64,000 nt of DNA from Pseudomonadaceae bacterium (lineage in GTDB: Bacteria; Pseudomonadota; Gammaproteobacteria; Pseudomonadales; Azotimanducaceae): positions 62,001 through 126,000 of the forward strand of contig JANSXA010000004.1 of NCBI GenBank assembly GCA_024743175.1, read 5' to 3'. Of the stretch, positions 33,215-41,750 are shown one piece after another. Made by a program: the position numbers and the translations under genes. A model generated the notes under the pieces. It saw only the letters and a list, made by a program, of their open reading frames with translations. It was not told where the DNA came from and ran no database searches. Within the stretch, counting starts at the first letter, position 1. The number at the start of each line of letters is the position of its first letter.

Positions 33215-33714
33215 CAGTACTTGCGTTTGGCCGCCTGGTGTTTGCGCTGTGCAGCGGACAGCTGTTTGCTTTGCTGGATGGAATATCCCTTTCGCCGTTG
33301 AATGGCTATCGTGGTGAGTTCTGCTTTGGCCCGGTTACAGGCCTGTTCTGCCGCCGCAGTTTGTTCTGCCAGAGCCCGCTGGCGTTTCTGCAGGTTCTGT
33401 CGTCTCTGTCTGTTGGCCTTCGCCACACGCTCGGACAATTCTTTAAGGCGCGTAAGCTCTGCGGCTGACAAGGGTAAGAATTCTGTGACCGCTTGCGTCG
33501 GTGGGACGTAGAGCTGCTGACCTGTGCAACCTGTATCTGTGAACAGCAGCTGGCCGTTTTTCTGCACACATTGAAATATCGGCCTTGCAACCTGGCTCGA
33601 CCAGGCCCACAACGGCAGGCTGCACAGTAGCAGCAGCGTGCTGATAAGCAGCCAGGTTTGCACGGCCTGCCTGTTTTCAGCGGGATGAAAAGGCCTGAGG
33701 TTTTGTTTAACCAT
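33211..33714 (-). CDS. DUF4124-domain membrane-anchored protein
   Basis: A 167-residue protein with one N-terminal membrane segment (about 20-40) and a DUF4124 core: IFQCVQKNGQLLFTDTGCTG, the two-Cys motif near 48-63. A long, very basic, Gln/Arg-rich coiled coil (90-150) follows, ending RKYC. DUF4124 proteins are envelope proteins of unknown role. It overlaps panE by four bases, convergently. Confidence 0.75.
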   Translation of the reverse strand: MVKQNLRPFHPAENRQAVQTWLLISTLLLLCSLPLWAWSSQVARPIFQCVQKNGQLLFTDTGCTGQQLYVPPTQAVTEFLPLSAAELTRLKELSERVAKANRQRRQNLQKRQRALAEQTAAAEQACNRAKAELTTIAIQRRKGYSIQQSKQLSAAQRKHQAAKRKYC

Positions 33715-33803
33715 AGATCCAATGTAGCCTGGATCTGCGGCTTGTATCAGGTGCCTTTTCCGCCAGTCGTGTAGGTGTTCGTCAGCGTGTGGGTTAAGCG
33801 TCG

Positions 33804-34757
33804 CTACAGACTGTTAAGCCAATCGTCGTCCGAGCCCTCATTGATATCAGCAAACAAGGGTGTCGACATGTAACGCTCTGCGGTGTCGGGGAGCATGGCG
33901 AGAATGACGCTGCCGGCTTCTGCCTGATCCGCCACCTTAAGTGCCGCAGTCAGGGTAGCGCCGCCGGAGATGCCTGTGAAAATGCCTTCCTGCTGTGCAA
34001 TTTTCAATGCATTGGCCATGGACTCATCTTCATTGATGGTCACAATCTGATCCGCCACTTCGCGATCCAATATGCTGGGAATAAAGTCCGGTGTCCAACC
34101 CTGAACTTTGTGCGGCGACCAGTCTCCTCCGGATAACAGTGCAGCTTGTTCAGGCTCAGTGGCCACAACTTTCAAATCTGGCCGCGCCGCTTTCATGACG
34201 CTTCCCGCGCCGCTTAATGTTCCGCCGGTTCCCCAGCCGGTTACCCAGTAGTCTAATCGTTCTCCAGCGAAGTCACGCAGAATCTCAGGGCCGGTGGTGT
34301 TTGCGTGATAGGCCGGATTGGCAGGATTTTCAAACTGTCTGGTCAGAAACCAGTTGTGTTTGGCGGCGAGCTCTTCAGCCTTTTTTACCATGCCTGAGCC
34401 GCGTTCTGCAGCCGGCGTCAAAATAACTTTGGCACCCAGCGCGCGCATGATTTTGCGTCGCTCAATGGAAAAGGATTCTGCCATTGTGGCTACAAAGGGG
34501 TGTCCCATCACGGCACAGACCATGGCCAGCGCGATGCCGGTGTTACCTGAAGTGGCTTCAACAACGGTTTGCCCTGGTGCCAGCGTGCCTTTGTCCCGTG
34601 CATCTTTGATCACAGCATAGGCGAGGCGATCTTTTACCGAAGACAGCGGGTTAAAGGATTCTACTTTTACGTACATCTCAACATGGCTCGGTGCGATGCG
34701 GTTGAGTTTGACAATCGGCGTGTTGCCGATGGTTTGTAATATGTTGTCGTATTTCAC
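33804..34757 (-). CDS. cysK: Cysteine synthase A (O-acetylserine sulfhydrylase)
   Basis: Makes cysteine from O-acetylserine and sulfide with pyridoxal phosphate. Start chosen at GTG 34757 (317 residues) because GGAG precedes it by seven bases and YDNILQTIGNTPIVKLNR is the family N-terminus; an ATG 21 codons upstream leads a non-conserved tail. PLP Lys lies in NPLSSVKDRLAYAV (about 36-49), the phosphate loop is TSGNTG, and GISGGA near 266 is the Asn/Ser loop. Fold II PLP enzyme, CysK rather than CysM by motif. Confidence 0.92.
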   Translation of the reverse strand: MKYDNILQTIGNTPIVKLNRIAPSHVEMYVKVESFNPLSSVKDRLAYAVIKDARDKGTLAPGQTVVEATSGNTGIALAMVCAVMGHPFVATMAESFSIERRKIMRALGAKVILTPAAERGSGMVKKAEELAAKHNWFLTRQFENPANPAYHANTTGPEILRDFAGERLDYWVTGWGTGGTLSGAGSVMKAARPDLKVVATEPEQAALLSGGDWSPHKVQGWTPDFIPSILDREVADQIVTINEDESMANALKIAQQEGIFTGISGGATLTAALKVADQAEAGSVILAMLPDTAERYMSTPLFADINEGSDDDWLNSL

Positions 34758-34871
34758 TGTGTGACTCCGGCTGCTGGTCTGTAAATGGGTTTGTATACCT
34801 TTTGCGTCTTCGATGCACAAGTTGTGCTGGCGCGCGCGTCAAAACCGTGTCGGTATAAGCTCATACCAGAC

Positions 34872-35240
34872 TCAGGGTTCCAGCAGCGCGGTGCGGATGG
34901 ACTGCAGCATCTGATGGTCGAAATACTCGTCCGCGGGTGATGCTGAGTTGACTGTGATTGTAATACGATCGGTCTGCTCCGGTAGCGCAAACAAAGTGAT
35001 GGCAACACTCTGCTGGGCATCTCCCTGGGCATATACAATTGCAAAGCGGTCGGTATCGGCACGTTCCTTGATGATGAGACCTGCTGTTTCCAGCGCGGTT
35101 ACCACATGGTCAGCGGCGTCGGCGAATGGTCGCTCGATACTTGCCTGTGCGGCACTGGCCATTTCTGCCGCCATCAGCGGCAGGCAACCTATCAAGCACA
35201 ACCGGTAAACAGCAGCCCGGAGAAATTTCAGCTTAAGCAT
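34872..35240 (-). CDS. Exported hypothetical protein translationally coupled to MerC-like gene
   Basis: A 122-residue protein starting at ATG 35240, with a signal peptide (FLRAAVYRLCLIGCLPLMAAEM). The mature part has alternating strands (ETAGLIIKERADTDRFAIV, ITLFALPEQTDRITITV). I do not recognise a family. The start overlaps the MerC-type gene's end by eight bases, so they form one operon. Confidence 0.6.
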   Translation of the reverse strand: MLKLKFLRAAVYRLCLIGCLPLMAAEMASAAQASIERPFADAADHVVTALETAGLIIKERADTDRFAIVYAQGDAQQSVAITLFALPEQTDRITITVNSASPADEYFDHQMLQSIRTALLEP

Positions 35241-35622
35241 GTTGATGGCCGGCTCGCATGTTGCGTATGTGGGCAATCATTAACAGCGTGACACCGATAA
35301 CCGTAAGCGCTATCTCCAGGTGTTCGCCAAACCAGTGGGTGACGGCAATAAACATCAGCAGTAGACCGGTGGCGCCCAGTATCGAGGTCAAAGCGTTGCT
35401 GTGCCTCTGATAGCCACGCCATAACGCCAGTGCGCTGATGGGAATGGCCAGCAGGAGTAACATCCAGTGCACGCGGGTTTCGCTGTGATTCAGCCAGCCG
35501 CTCATTAGAGGCCCTAGCAGAACTGCAAACGGGATCGCCAGGCAATGCAGCAGACACAGGCCAGATAAAAACACGGCAGCGCGGTCTAAGCTGTTGTTGG
35601 TCGTGTTTTTCGGTAGCGTCAT
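35233..35622 (-). CDS. MerC-domain inner-membrane protein
   Basis: A 129-residue protein with four hydrophobic segments and the MerC-like cysteine motif SGLCLLHCLAIP (about 19-30). Classical MerC carries Hg(II) across the inner membrane, but chromosomal relatives without mer genes are common and their cargo is unknown. A His-rich tail (RAGHQHA) could bind metal. No other mer gene is present. Confidence 0.8.
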   Translation of the reverse strand: MTLPKNTTNNSLDRAAVFLSGLCLLHCLAIPFAVLLGPLMSGWLNHSETRVHWMLLLLAIPISALALWRGYQRHSNALTSILGATGLLLMFIAVTHWFGEHLEIALTVIGVTLLMIAHIRNMRAGHQHA

Positions 35623-35707
35623 GAGATTGCGTTTCGCAAAAGGGCGACTAAGCTAGCGCGACTTATGTCCTTACGCAACTTGGGATTTCCCGGATGAAGA
35701 TCTGATC

Positions 35708-36370
35708 ATGGCTGAATCTGATCAACAGAAATGGGACCAGCGATACGCTCGCGATGCTCAGCGAACCCCGCCCACGCCTGCACCCTGGTTGGCAGGCCTT
35801 GTGGATCAATTACCGCGGGGTGATGCGTTGGACCTGGCGTGCGGACGCGGCGGCAATGCGATCTATCTGGCCAGCCGTGGCTGCAGTGTTGATGCGATCG
35901 ATATATCGCCAGTGGGTCTTCAGTTGGCTCGGGATGCGGCTCAGGCAGCCGGGGAGAAAGTAAACTTCTTTTGCCAGGATCTTTCAGCGCAACCGGACAT
36001 CAGCGCCTGGCAGTACGATCTTATCGTCATGTTCCACTTTATGGCGCCTGCCCTGCTGGCGCGCCTGCACCACGCTTTACGGCCAGGTGGTGTGCTGATG
36101 GTAGAGCAACACCTGCGCGGTTATCCAGATGCTGCTGGACCTGGCAGTGATCGATTTCGGGTGGCGCCAGGTGCACTTGCGCAGACTCTGAATGACCTTG
36201 AGATTATTTGGCAGGAGGAAGGCCTGCTGCCTCAAGATTCAGACCGCAAAAATTCTGCGTCAGCTTTGATTCCGCTGGATACACCTGAGCGCAGTTGGAC
36301 CGCAAACGGTGGGGGAAGTGGCGCGCCGCCCTTTGCGCTGTCTCGTGTACTCGCTCGCCGGCTGCCCTGA
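35708..36370 (+). CDS. SAM-dependent methyltransferase (TehB/thiopurine-like)
   Basis: A 220-residue methyltransferase. Motif I is ALDLACGRGGNAIYLA (about 39-54), then VDAIDISPVGLQLA and YDLIVMFHFM (motif II/III region), with the WDQRYARD start typical of TehB-like enzymes. TehB acts on metalloids, but many relatives have other substrates. Divergent from the MerC-type gene by 85 bases, suggesting a metal-linked pair; this is inference only. Confidence 0.85.
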   Translation: MAESDQQKWDQRYARDAQRTPPTPAPWLAGLVDQLPRGDALDLACGRGGNAIYLASRGCSVDAIDISPVGLQLARDAAQAAGEKVNFFCQDLSAQPDISAWQYDLIVMFHFMAPALLARLHHALRPGGVLMVEQHLRGYPDAAGPGSDRFRVAPGALAQTLNDLEIIWQEEGLLPQDSDRKNSASALIPLDTPERSWTANGGGSGAPPFALSRVLARRLP

Positions 36371-36408
36371 GCGTACACTCAATGCTCAGTTAGCTGGACG
36401 CACTTATT

Positions 36409-37413
36409 ATGCGGGACATACCAACATTCAACCTTGGCCGATACCTGGCTGGATCAATGGACCTGACAGAGCAACGTAAAGCTTTGGCTGAAGTGGCAAA
36501 AGCCTGTGAGGACCATGGTTTCTTCCTGCTCAGTGGTCACGGCTGTGAAACGCTGATTGATTCTGTTTTTGTGCAATCAGAACAGTTTTTTGCGCTGTCG
36601 AAACAGGCCAAGCAGGCAGTCTGTAGAGATGAACAGAACCCGCTGGGTTACTACGATCGGGAATTGACCAAACAGAAGCGCGACCAGAAAGAAGTTTTTG
36701 ACTTTAAAGCAGGCGGCCACCAGTCGAGTAACCCGGCTCGCCAATCTCGATGGCCTGAGCAGTTGCCTGAATTCCAGAACACACTGTGCGATTTTTTTGT
36801 TCGCTTTACACAGCTGTCAGAACAAACCATGGCAATGATTTTTGCGGCCCTTGGTATACCTGAGGCAGATGTAAAAGTGTTATGCGACACAGGCTTCGGC
36901 GAACGTCACACCAGCGCGGCCAGGCTGAACTATTACCCGGCGGAAGACCCGGTGCCTGTCGCTGACCGCGAGCAGGTCAGCGCGCTGGGTGATCTGGCAC
37001 TGCATCATCACACAGACCCCGGCGCCATAACCTTATTGTTGCAGGATGATCACGGTGGGTTGCAGGCGTTCTCGAAAACCGACGGTTGGATTGATGTGCC
37101 GCCCCGGAAAGGCACTATTGTTGTAAATGTAGGTGACGTGCTGCAGGTGTGGACAAATGACCGTTGTACCGCCGGTGTGCATCGTGTCTTACCGGTGGCC
37201 AGTCGGCGCGGACGTTACAGCACACCGTTTTTCTATCAACCCAGGGCAGATGCGCTGATTGAGCCCTGGCTGGCGCCGGATGAAGAACCCCGCTACAGCA
37301 GTTTTTCATGGCGCGACTACATCCGTGGTCGAGTCACCGATAACTTTGCAGATTACGGTGAAAGTGATATTCAGATAGAACGTTATCGCAAAGCTGCAGG
37401 AGCCCAGCTGTGA
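36409..37413 (+). CDS. 2-oxoglutarate-Fe(II) dioxygenase (isopenicillin-N-synthase-like)
   Basis: A 334-residue oxygenase. The iron triad is H-x-D in HHHTDPGAITLL (about 202-213) and His in CTAGVHRVLPV (about 255-265), with the co-substrate Arg in RGRYSTPFF. The N-terminal DIOX_N segment (PTFNLGRYLAGS) is present. It starts a five-gene plus-strand group, with the next gene overlapping by four bases. The substrate is unknown. Confidence 0.9.
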   Translation: MRDIPTFNLGRYLAGSMDLTEQRKALAEVAKACEDHGFFLLSGHGCETLIDSVFVQSEQFFALSKQAKQAVCRDEQNPLGYYDRELTKQKRDQKEVFDFKAGGHQSSNPARQSRWPEQLPEFQNTLCDFFVRFTQLSEQTMAMIFAALGIPEADVKVLCDTGFGERHTSAARLNYYPAEDPVPVADREQVSALGDLALHHHTDPGAITLLLQDDHGGLQAFSKTDGWIDVPPRKGTIVVNVGDVLQVWTNDRCTAGVHRVLPVASRRGRYSTPFFYQPRADALIEPWLAPDEEPRYSSFSWRDYIRGRVTDNFADYGESDIQIERYRKAAGAQL

Positions 37414-38036
37414 TTGAATATGAAGCATCCAAAGTGATCAGCACTCCGGAAGCGCTGCGCGCACTTTATGGTGAAGCGAGTGCCCGCGCTTTAGTCAAAG
37501 AACTGGACCACATCTCGCCACATTACCAACAGTTTATTGAAGCCTCACCATTTGTGGTAATCGGCAGCGTTGGCCCGGAGGGGCTGGATACATCACCACG
37601 CGGAGACCCACCGGGATTTGTCCACGTGGCAGACAACAAAACCCTGCTGCTGCCTGATCGGCGCGGTAACAATCGCGCAGATACGCTGATGAATATTGTT
37701 AGAGATCCGCGTGTCTCGCTGCTGTTTCTGATCCCCGGTGTTGGCGAAACTCTGCGGGTTATCGGCAAAGCAGAAGTTGTAGTCGATGAGCAGCTGTGTC
37801 TGCAGTTTGAAATGCAGGGCAAATTGCCTCGCAGTGTGATGGTGCTCAGTGTTGATAAAGTTTACTTTCAGTGTCAGAAGGCGTTGACGCGTAGCCAGCT
37901 GTGGCAGGCTGAGGCGAAAGTTGATCGCGCTACCCTGCCGACAACCGGGCAGATGATTTCGGCACTGGATGAGAGCTTTGATGGGGAAAGTTATGACAGA
38001 AATTATTCCGAATATCAGAAAGAAACCATTTACTGA
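37410..38036 (+). CDS. PPOX-class FMN-dependent flavoprotein
   Basis: A 208-residue pyridoxamine 5'-phosphate oxidase-like protein of the MSMEG_1061-type subgroup: FVVIGSVGPEGLDTSPRGD, LLLPDRRGNNRADTLMNI and FFRSVMV-like C-part (LPRSVMVLSVDKVYFQC). It likely binds FMN and acts on an unknown small molecule. The ATGA overlap with the oxygenase indicates translational coupling, so the two enzymes may share a pathway. Confidence 0.85.
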   Translation: MIEYEASKVISTPEALRALYGEASARALVKELDHISPHYQQFIEASPFVVIGSVGPEGLDTSPRGDPPGFVHVADNKTLLLPDRRGNNRADTLMNIVRDPRVSLLFLIPGVGETLRVIGKAEVVVDEQLCLQFEMQGKLPRSVMVLSVDKVYFQCQKALTRSQLWQAEAKVDRATLPTTGQMISALDESFDGESYDRNYSEYQKETIY

Positions 38037-38065
38037 CATACCCTCCTGACACAAATCGAGGATTT

Positions 38066-39139
38066 ATGATCATGCCCTGGCTCAGGCGGTTTTCAGTATT
38101 ACTGCTGTTGAGTCCGGCTGGCTTCCTGTGGCCGGCTAATGCTGTGCAAGCAGAAAGCCTGGAAGTTTCAGACAACATCGCGGTAGAAACCTTCACCCCT
38201 CCATCACGAACAGTAACTGTCCCACCCAGATACCCGCGTACCAGGCAGATTCAGAGTCAGGAAGGTTGGGTGAAGCTGAACTTCATGATTGATCCCGAGG
38301 GTAAGCCTTATGACATCACAGTTGCTGAATCTTCAAATGACACCCGCTTTGAAGAGTCCGCAGTAAAAAGCATAGAGCAGTGGGAATACCAGCCGGCAAT
38401 TTTGAACGGTGAGTCGATAGATGCAGGCACTTCAGTGTTTATCACCTTTGAGCTGTCGGGTGGTGAGCCGGGTGCTACCGCAAGATTTGTGACCCGTTAC
38501 AAACGCCTGTTAAGGTTCATCGAGCAGGACAACAAAGAGCAGGCAAACCTGTTATTCGACAAACTTGAAGACATGAGTCGAAACTTATACGAAGAAGCTT
38601 ATTTCAATCTTGCGCGCTTTAACTACTACCAGACCTGGGGTGGTGATCCGACAATCCTGTATGGTGCTATCAGTCGTGCAGCCGCCATGGATAAAGATCG
38701 CGGCTTTCTGCCGGATGCGTTACTGACGAGTGTGCTGGCGAGTAAGTTCTCGCTGGAGATAAAACTCAACAAGTTAGCAAACGCATTGAAGACCGCTTCG
38801 ATTCTGCAGCAACGTGACCTGTCCTCACAACAGCAGGCACATGTTCAGTCGGTAGTTGAGCAGATAAATCTGATCAAGGACACGGGCCAACCCTTTTCCA
38901 CAGCAGATCTGATTCGCCAGGACAATCGAGGTTTCCATTATCTTGTGCACAACCGCTTTCATCTGGCCGATGTCGAGGGTGACGTTGCCGAGTTGCGACT
39001 GCATTGTGATCGCGGTTATGTCGGTTTCATCTTTGATCCCGAACGTGTGTACAGTGTCAGCGACGACTGGAACAATTGCTCGCTGATACTGATAGGGACG
39101 CCGGGTACTCGTTACACCCTCATGCAAGGAAACTTTTAG
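38066..39139 (+). CDS. Exported protein with TonB C-terminal domain
   Basis: A 357-residue protein with a signal peptide (FSVLLLLSPAGFLWPANAVQA) and a TonB C-terminal domain at about 48-130: PPRYPRTRQIQSQEGWVKLN, KPYDITVAESS and WEYQPAILNGE. The rest is helical, with a TPR-like middle (DKLEDMSRNLYEEAYFNL) and beta-rich end. It lacks the long Pro-rich spacer and ExbB-facing anchor of true TonB, so it is not a standard energy transducer. It follows the PPOX gene by 29 bases. Confidence 0.78.
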   Translation: MIMPWLRRFSVLLLLSPAGFLWPANAVQAESLEVSDNIAVETFTPPSRTVTVPPRYPRTRQIQSQEGWVKLNFMIDPEGKPYDITVAESSNDTRFEESAVKSIEQWEYQPAILNGESIDAGTSVFITFELSGGEPGATARFVTRYKRLLRFIEQDNKEQANLLFDKLEDMSRNLYEEAYFNLARFNYYQTWGGDPTILYGAISRAAAMDKDRGFLPDALLTSVLASKFSLEIKLNKLANALKTASILQQRDLSSQQQAHVQSVVEQINLIKDTGQPFSTADLIRQDNRGFHYLVHNRFHLADVEGDVAELRLHCDRGYVGFIFDPERVYSVSDDWNNCSLILIGTPGTRYTLMQGNF

Positions 39140-39142
39140 GTT

Positions 39143-40033
39143 ATGACAACATCACCACGGGCCCACTCAATTGAAGAGTTTGTCGCGAATCTGACACCCT
39201 CTCCGGACGATGAGGCGCCTAATCACAAACCCTATGCTGCGCAACCGGGTGATGTCTTTATCAGCAGCTGGGCGAAGAGTGGCACAACGCTGTTACAGCA
39301 GATGTTTCATCAACTGCGCACCGGCGGCGACATGGATTTTGATGACATCAGTCGAGTGACGCCCTGGGACGACACTGCGCTGATGCTCGACTTTGATATG
39401 ACGTTGCCCCAGGTCGCCTCACCTCGAGGGTTTAAATCCCATCGTGACTATCAGGGTCTGCCTCCAGGCATGCGCTATATTGTCAGCCTGCGCGACCCTA
39501 AAGAGACCTACGTATCTTTCTACCGCTTCATGAATGGCTGGCTGATCGAGCCGGGCGCCATTTCTGTGGAAGAATTTCTGCCCATCTGGATGTCTGGGGG
39601 TCCAGGTGGCTGCGACTACGCCACTCATCTGCTGAGCTGGTATGAGCGACGCGACGAAGCAGACACTTTGCTGGCAACCTATCATTGGGTAGTGAAAAAC
39701 AGAGCGGAGATGATCCGCCGAATGGCGGAACTATGCGCTATTGATCTGACTCCGGAACTGGCAGAGCTTGTGCTGCACCGCACGTCACGGGAATACATGG
39801 TTGAGCACAAGGATAAGTTTGACGATGCAATGATGACCGCGGCGATGGAACGTAATCACGGCATTCCAGCGGACAGCGACTCCACGAAAGTTCAGGCTCA
39901 AGGCAGTGATGCGAAGACGTTGCCCATCAGTGTTGCCCAAGCCATTGACGCCATGTGGGCAGAGCAGGTAACTCCAGTGACAGGCCATGCTGATTTTGCA
40001 GCTCTGGCTCATGAGATTGACGCGCGCTTCTGA
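39143..40033 (+). CDS. Sulfotransferase-family protein
   Basis: A 296-residue protein like eukaryotic-type cytosolic sulfotransferases (Sulfotransfer_1). The PAPS-binding 5' loop is SWAKSGTTLLQQM (about 41-53); RYIVSLRDPKETYVSFYRF (about 109-127) is the 3'-phosphate region. It would move sulfate from PAPS to an alcohol or phenol. It sits three bases after the TonB-domain gene. CysQ upstream could clear the PAP by-product. Confidence 0.88.
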   Translation: MTTSPRAHSIEEFVANLTPSPDDEAPNHKPYAAQPGDVFISSWAKSGTTLLQQMFHQLRTGGDMDFDDISRVTPWDDTALMLDFDMTLPQVASPRGFKSHRDYQGLPPGMRYIVSLRDPKETYVSFYRFMNGWLIEPGAISVEEFLPIWMSGGPGGCDYATHLLSWYERRDEADTLLATYHWVVKNRAEMIRRMAELCAIDLTPELAELVLHRTSREYMVEHKDKFDDAMMTAAMERNHGIPADSDSTKVQAQGSDAKTLPISVAQAIDAMWAEQVTPVTGHADFAALAHEIDARF

Positions 40034-40034
40034 A

Positions 40035-40430
40035 ATGAGCGATGCCCTAATGACATGGTATGAAGGGGGTTGTCACTGCGGCAAGGTGCGCTTTAAAGTT
40101 CGGATCGCGAAAGCCGAAGCGCTTGAATGCAACTGTTCAATCTGTAGCAAGAAAGGTTTTATCAATCTGATCACGGACGCAGAGAACTTTGTGCTTCTGG
40201 CTGGTGAAGAACATCTGTCGACCTACCGTTTCAACACTGAAAAAGCGGAGCACCGCTTCTGCAAGACCTGCGGCATACATCCCTTCAGCAGGCCGCGCTC
40301 CCACCCCGGCAGCTTTGACGTTAACGCCAGATGCCTTGATGCGGGCCCTTCTTTCCTTACGATAGAGCCTTTCGACGGCCAGAACTGGGAGGCCAACGTG
40401 GCTGCGATAACAGCAGACTCCTCTGGTTAG
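40035..40430 (+). CDS. GFA-family (CENP-V-like) zinc protein
   Basis: A 131-residue protein of the glutathione-dependent formaldehyde-activating/CENP-V fold. Zinc ligands are CHCGKVRF (about 13-20), CNCSICSKKG (about 34-43) and FCKTCGIHPF (about 77-86). It begins two bases after the sulfotransferase stop; ATG 40050 is an alternative start with weaker context. The small-molecule substrate is unknown. Confidence 0.85.
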   Translation: MSDALMTWYEGGCHCGKVRFKVRIAKAEALECNCSICSKKGFINLITDAENFVLLAGEEHLSTYRFNTEKAEHRFCKTCGIHPFSRPRSHPGSFDVNARCLDAGPSFLTIEPFDGQNWEANVAAITADSSG

Positions 40431-41158
40431 AAGAAACCCATTGGCGCTGGTGGCGGCGCGAACTGTACCAGTGCAATTACAGCCGCTGCGACAACGCTGC
40501 CCGTGATGACTGCGCGCAGCAGGTAGTTATGTGGAATGGCCTGATCTAATTGTTCATCAGCCAGCGCCTTCTTGCCGGTGATCATGGGCTTGATGAGCGG
40601 CGTCCGCTTACCCCACCGATACCAGAGGATTGCACTGAGATGGATCACTACTAACGCCTGCAACAGATTGAAGTTGAGGTGGTGAAGCCCAGCCAGATCT
40701 CCTGCGGTAGCACCACTGACGATGCCGTTGTAGGGCCCCGCATAAAAAATGTCATCGCTGATGAATAAGCCGGTAGTCGCTTGCGTCCCAACCACAGCCA
40801 GGAACAGTACCGTTGACCAGCCACCAATGGGATTGTGACCCGTATAAGTTGAGGGTGTTCTATTCAGTAGCGCACGGGCGCTGTTGAGAATGTGTGCCGG
40901 TCCCCTGATGAAAGAGCTGAAGCGTGCGTGTGTTGGGCCAATGAACCCCCAGATGATTCTGAAGGTAACAAGCCCGAGGCTGGTATAGCCGAACAGGAAG
41001 TGGGTTTCGGTCCACTCGAAACCGGCCTCAGCGGTAATCCATGAGCCGGCGATGCAGACAACCAACAGCCAGTGAAACAGGCGGGTTGGCAGATCCCAGA
41101 CCAGGCTTTCGGGTCCTGGCTGGGATGGCTTCTCGGATGCAGAAGTCTGGCTGGTCAC
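40427..41158 (-). CDS. Cytochrome b561-family protein
   Basis: A di-haem b membrane protein passing electrons to or from periplasmic c-type cytochromes. Start set at GTG 41158, giving a short leader to VWDLPTRLFHWLLV, the family N-terminus with the first haem His; the TTG at 41239 would lie inside the upstream gene. Other candidate haem His lie in HFLFGYTSLG, LHHLNFNLLQA and VIHLSAILW. Four to six membrane segments follow. It directly follows cytochrome c' on the same strand. Confidence 0.82.
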   Translation of the reverse strand: MTSQTSASEKPSQPGPESLVWDLPTRLFHWLLVVCIAGSWITAEAGFEWTETHFLFGYTSLGLVTFRIIWGFIGPTHARFSSFIRGPAHILNSARALLNRTPSTYTGHNPIGGWSTVLFLAVVGTQATTGLFISDDIFYAGPYNGIVSGATAGDLAGLHHLNFNLLQALVVIHLSAILWYRWGKRTPLIKPMITGKKALADEQLDQAIPHNYLLRAVITGSVVAAAVIALVQFAPPPAPMGFF

Positions 41159-41180
41159 GCCCTGAATTGGTGCGGACGGA

Positions 41181-41645
41181 TCAGTCTTGTTGGCGGTAGT
41201 CGTCGTGACAGCCCTTACAGCCTGCGCCGAGGGCGCCAAATGCTTTCATAGCGGCTTCCTGTCCGTCTTCTGTGGCTGCTGCCAGTGCCAGAGCACGTTC
41301 GGTTGCGGTTTCAGTTTTTGCCTGGAAGTCGCTCATGCTCTCCCAGATATCGTCCAGCGCTTCGGTTTCCAGACCGGAATCGCGAGTGTCTTTGCGGAAT
41401 ACATCAGGGATCATAGGTAAAAGCACGGCAACTTTACCCGCATTGTTTTTTACGACATCGGCATCGTAAGGAATCTGCCCTCTGGCCATGCCTACAATCG
41501 GACCGAAGTAGCTGACAACAACTTTGAGTAATCCCTGGCGAGTATCAATGGCAGCCTGGGCTTGCTCTTCAGCATCTGCAGCCATCGCGGGTAAGCCTGT
41601 TAACAGCGATAAGCATAGTGCGAGCGCAATGAGGACTTTTGACAT
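41181..41645 (-). CDS. Cytochrome c'
   Basis: A 154-residue periplasmic four-helix haem protein. Signal peptide at 1-22 (VLIALALCLSLLTGLPAMA), then a body with VVSYFGPIVGMARGQIPYDADV and the haem site CKGCH near the C-terminus (about 144-148), as is usual for cytochrome c'. It binds NO and CO and can protect against nitrosative stress. The b561 partner gene follows immediately, as in several proteobacteria. Confidence 0.92.
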   Translation of the reverse strand: MSKVLIALALCLSLLTGLPAMAADAEEQAQAAIDTRQGLLKVVVSYFGPIVGMARGQIPYDADVVKNNAGKVAVLLPMIPDVFRKDTRDSGLETEALDDIWESMSDFQAKTETATERALALAAATEDGQEAAMKAFGALGAGCKGCHDDYRQQD

Positions 41646-41713
41646 GGTGTCTCCTAGGTATGGGAAATTGTTTTTGAGAAAGTCTATTCACGTGTTCGAC
41701 CTTAGATCATACA

Positions 41714-41734
41714 TAGCTCTTCAGGAGAGAGCTA
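41714..41734. terminator. Hairpin between cytochrome c' promoter side and antiporter gene end
   Basis: A 7-base stem TAGCTCT/AGAGCTA with loop TCAGGAG. It lies just before the 3' end of the antiporter gene (41751) on the minus strand side, where that transcript would terminate. No T-run follows, so confidence is low. Confidence 0.3.
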
Positions 41735-41750
41735 CAGAGTGAATACGGGA

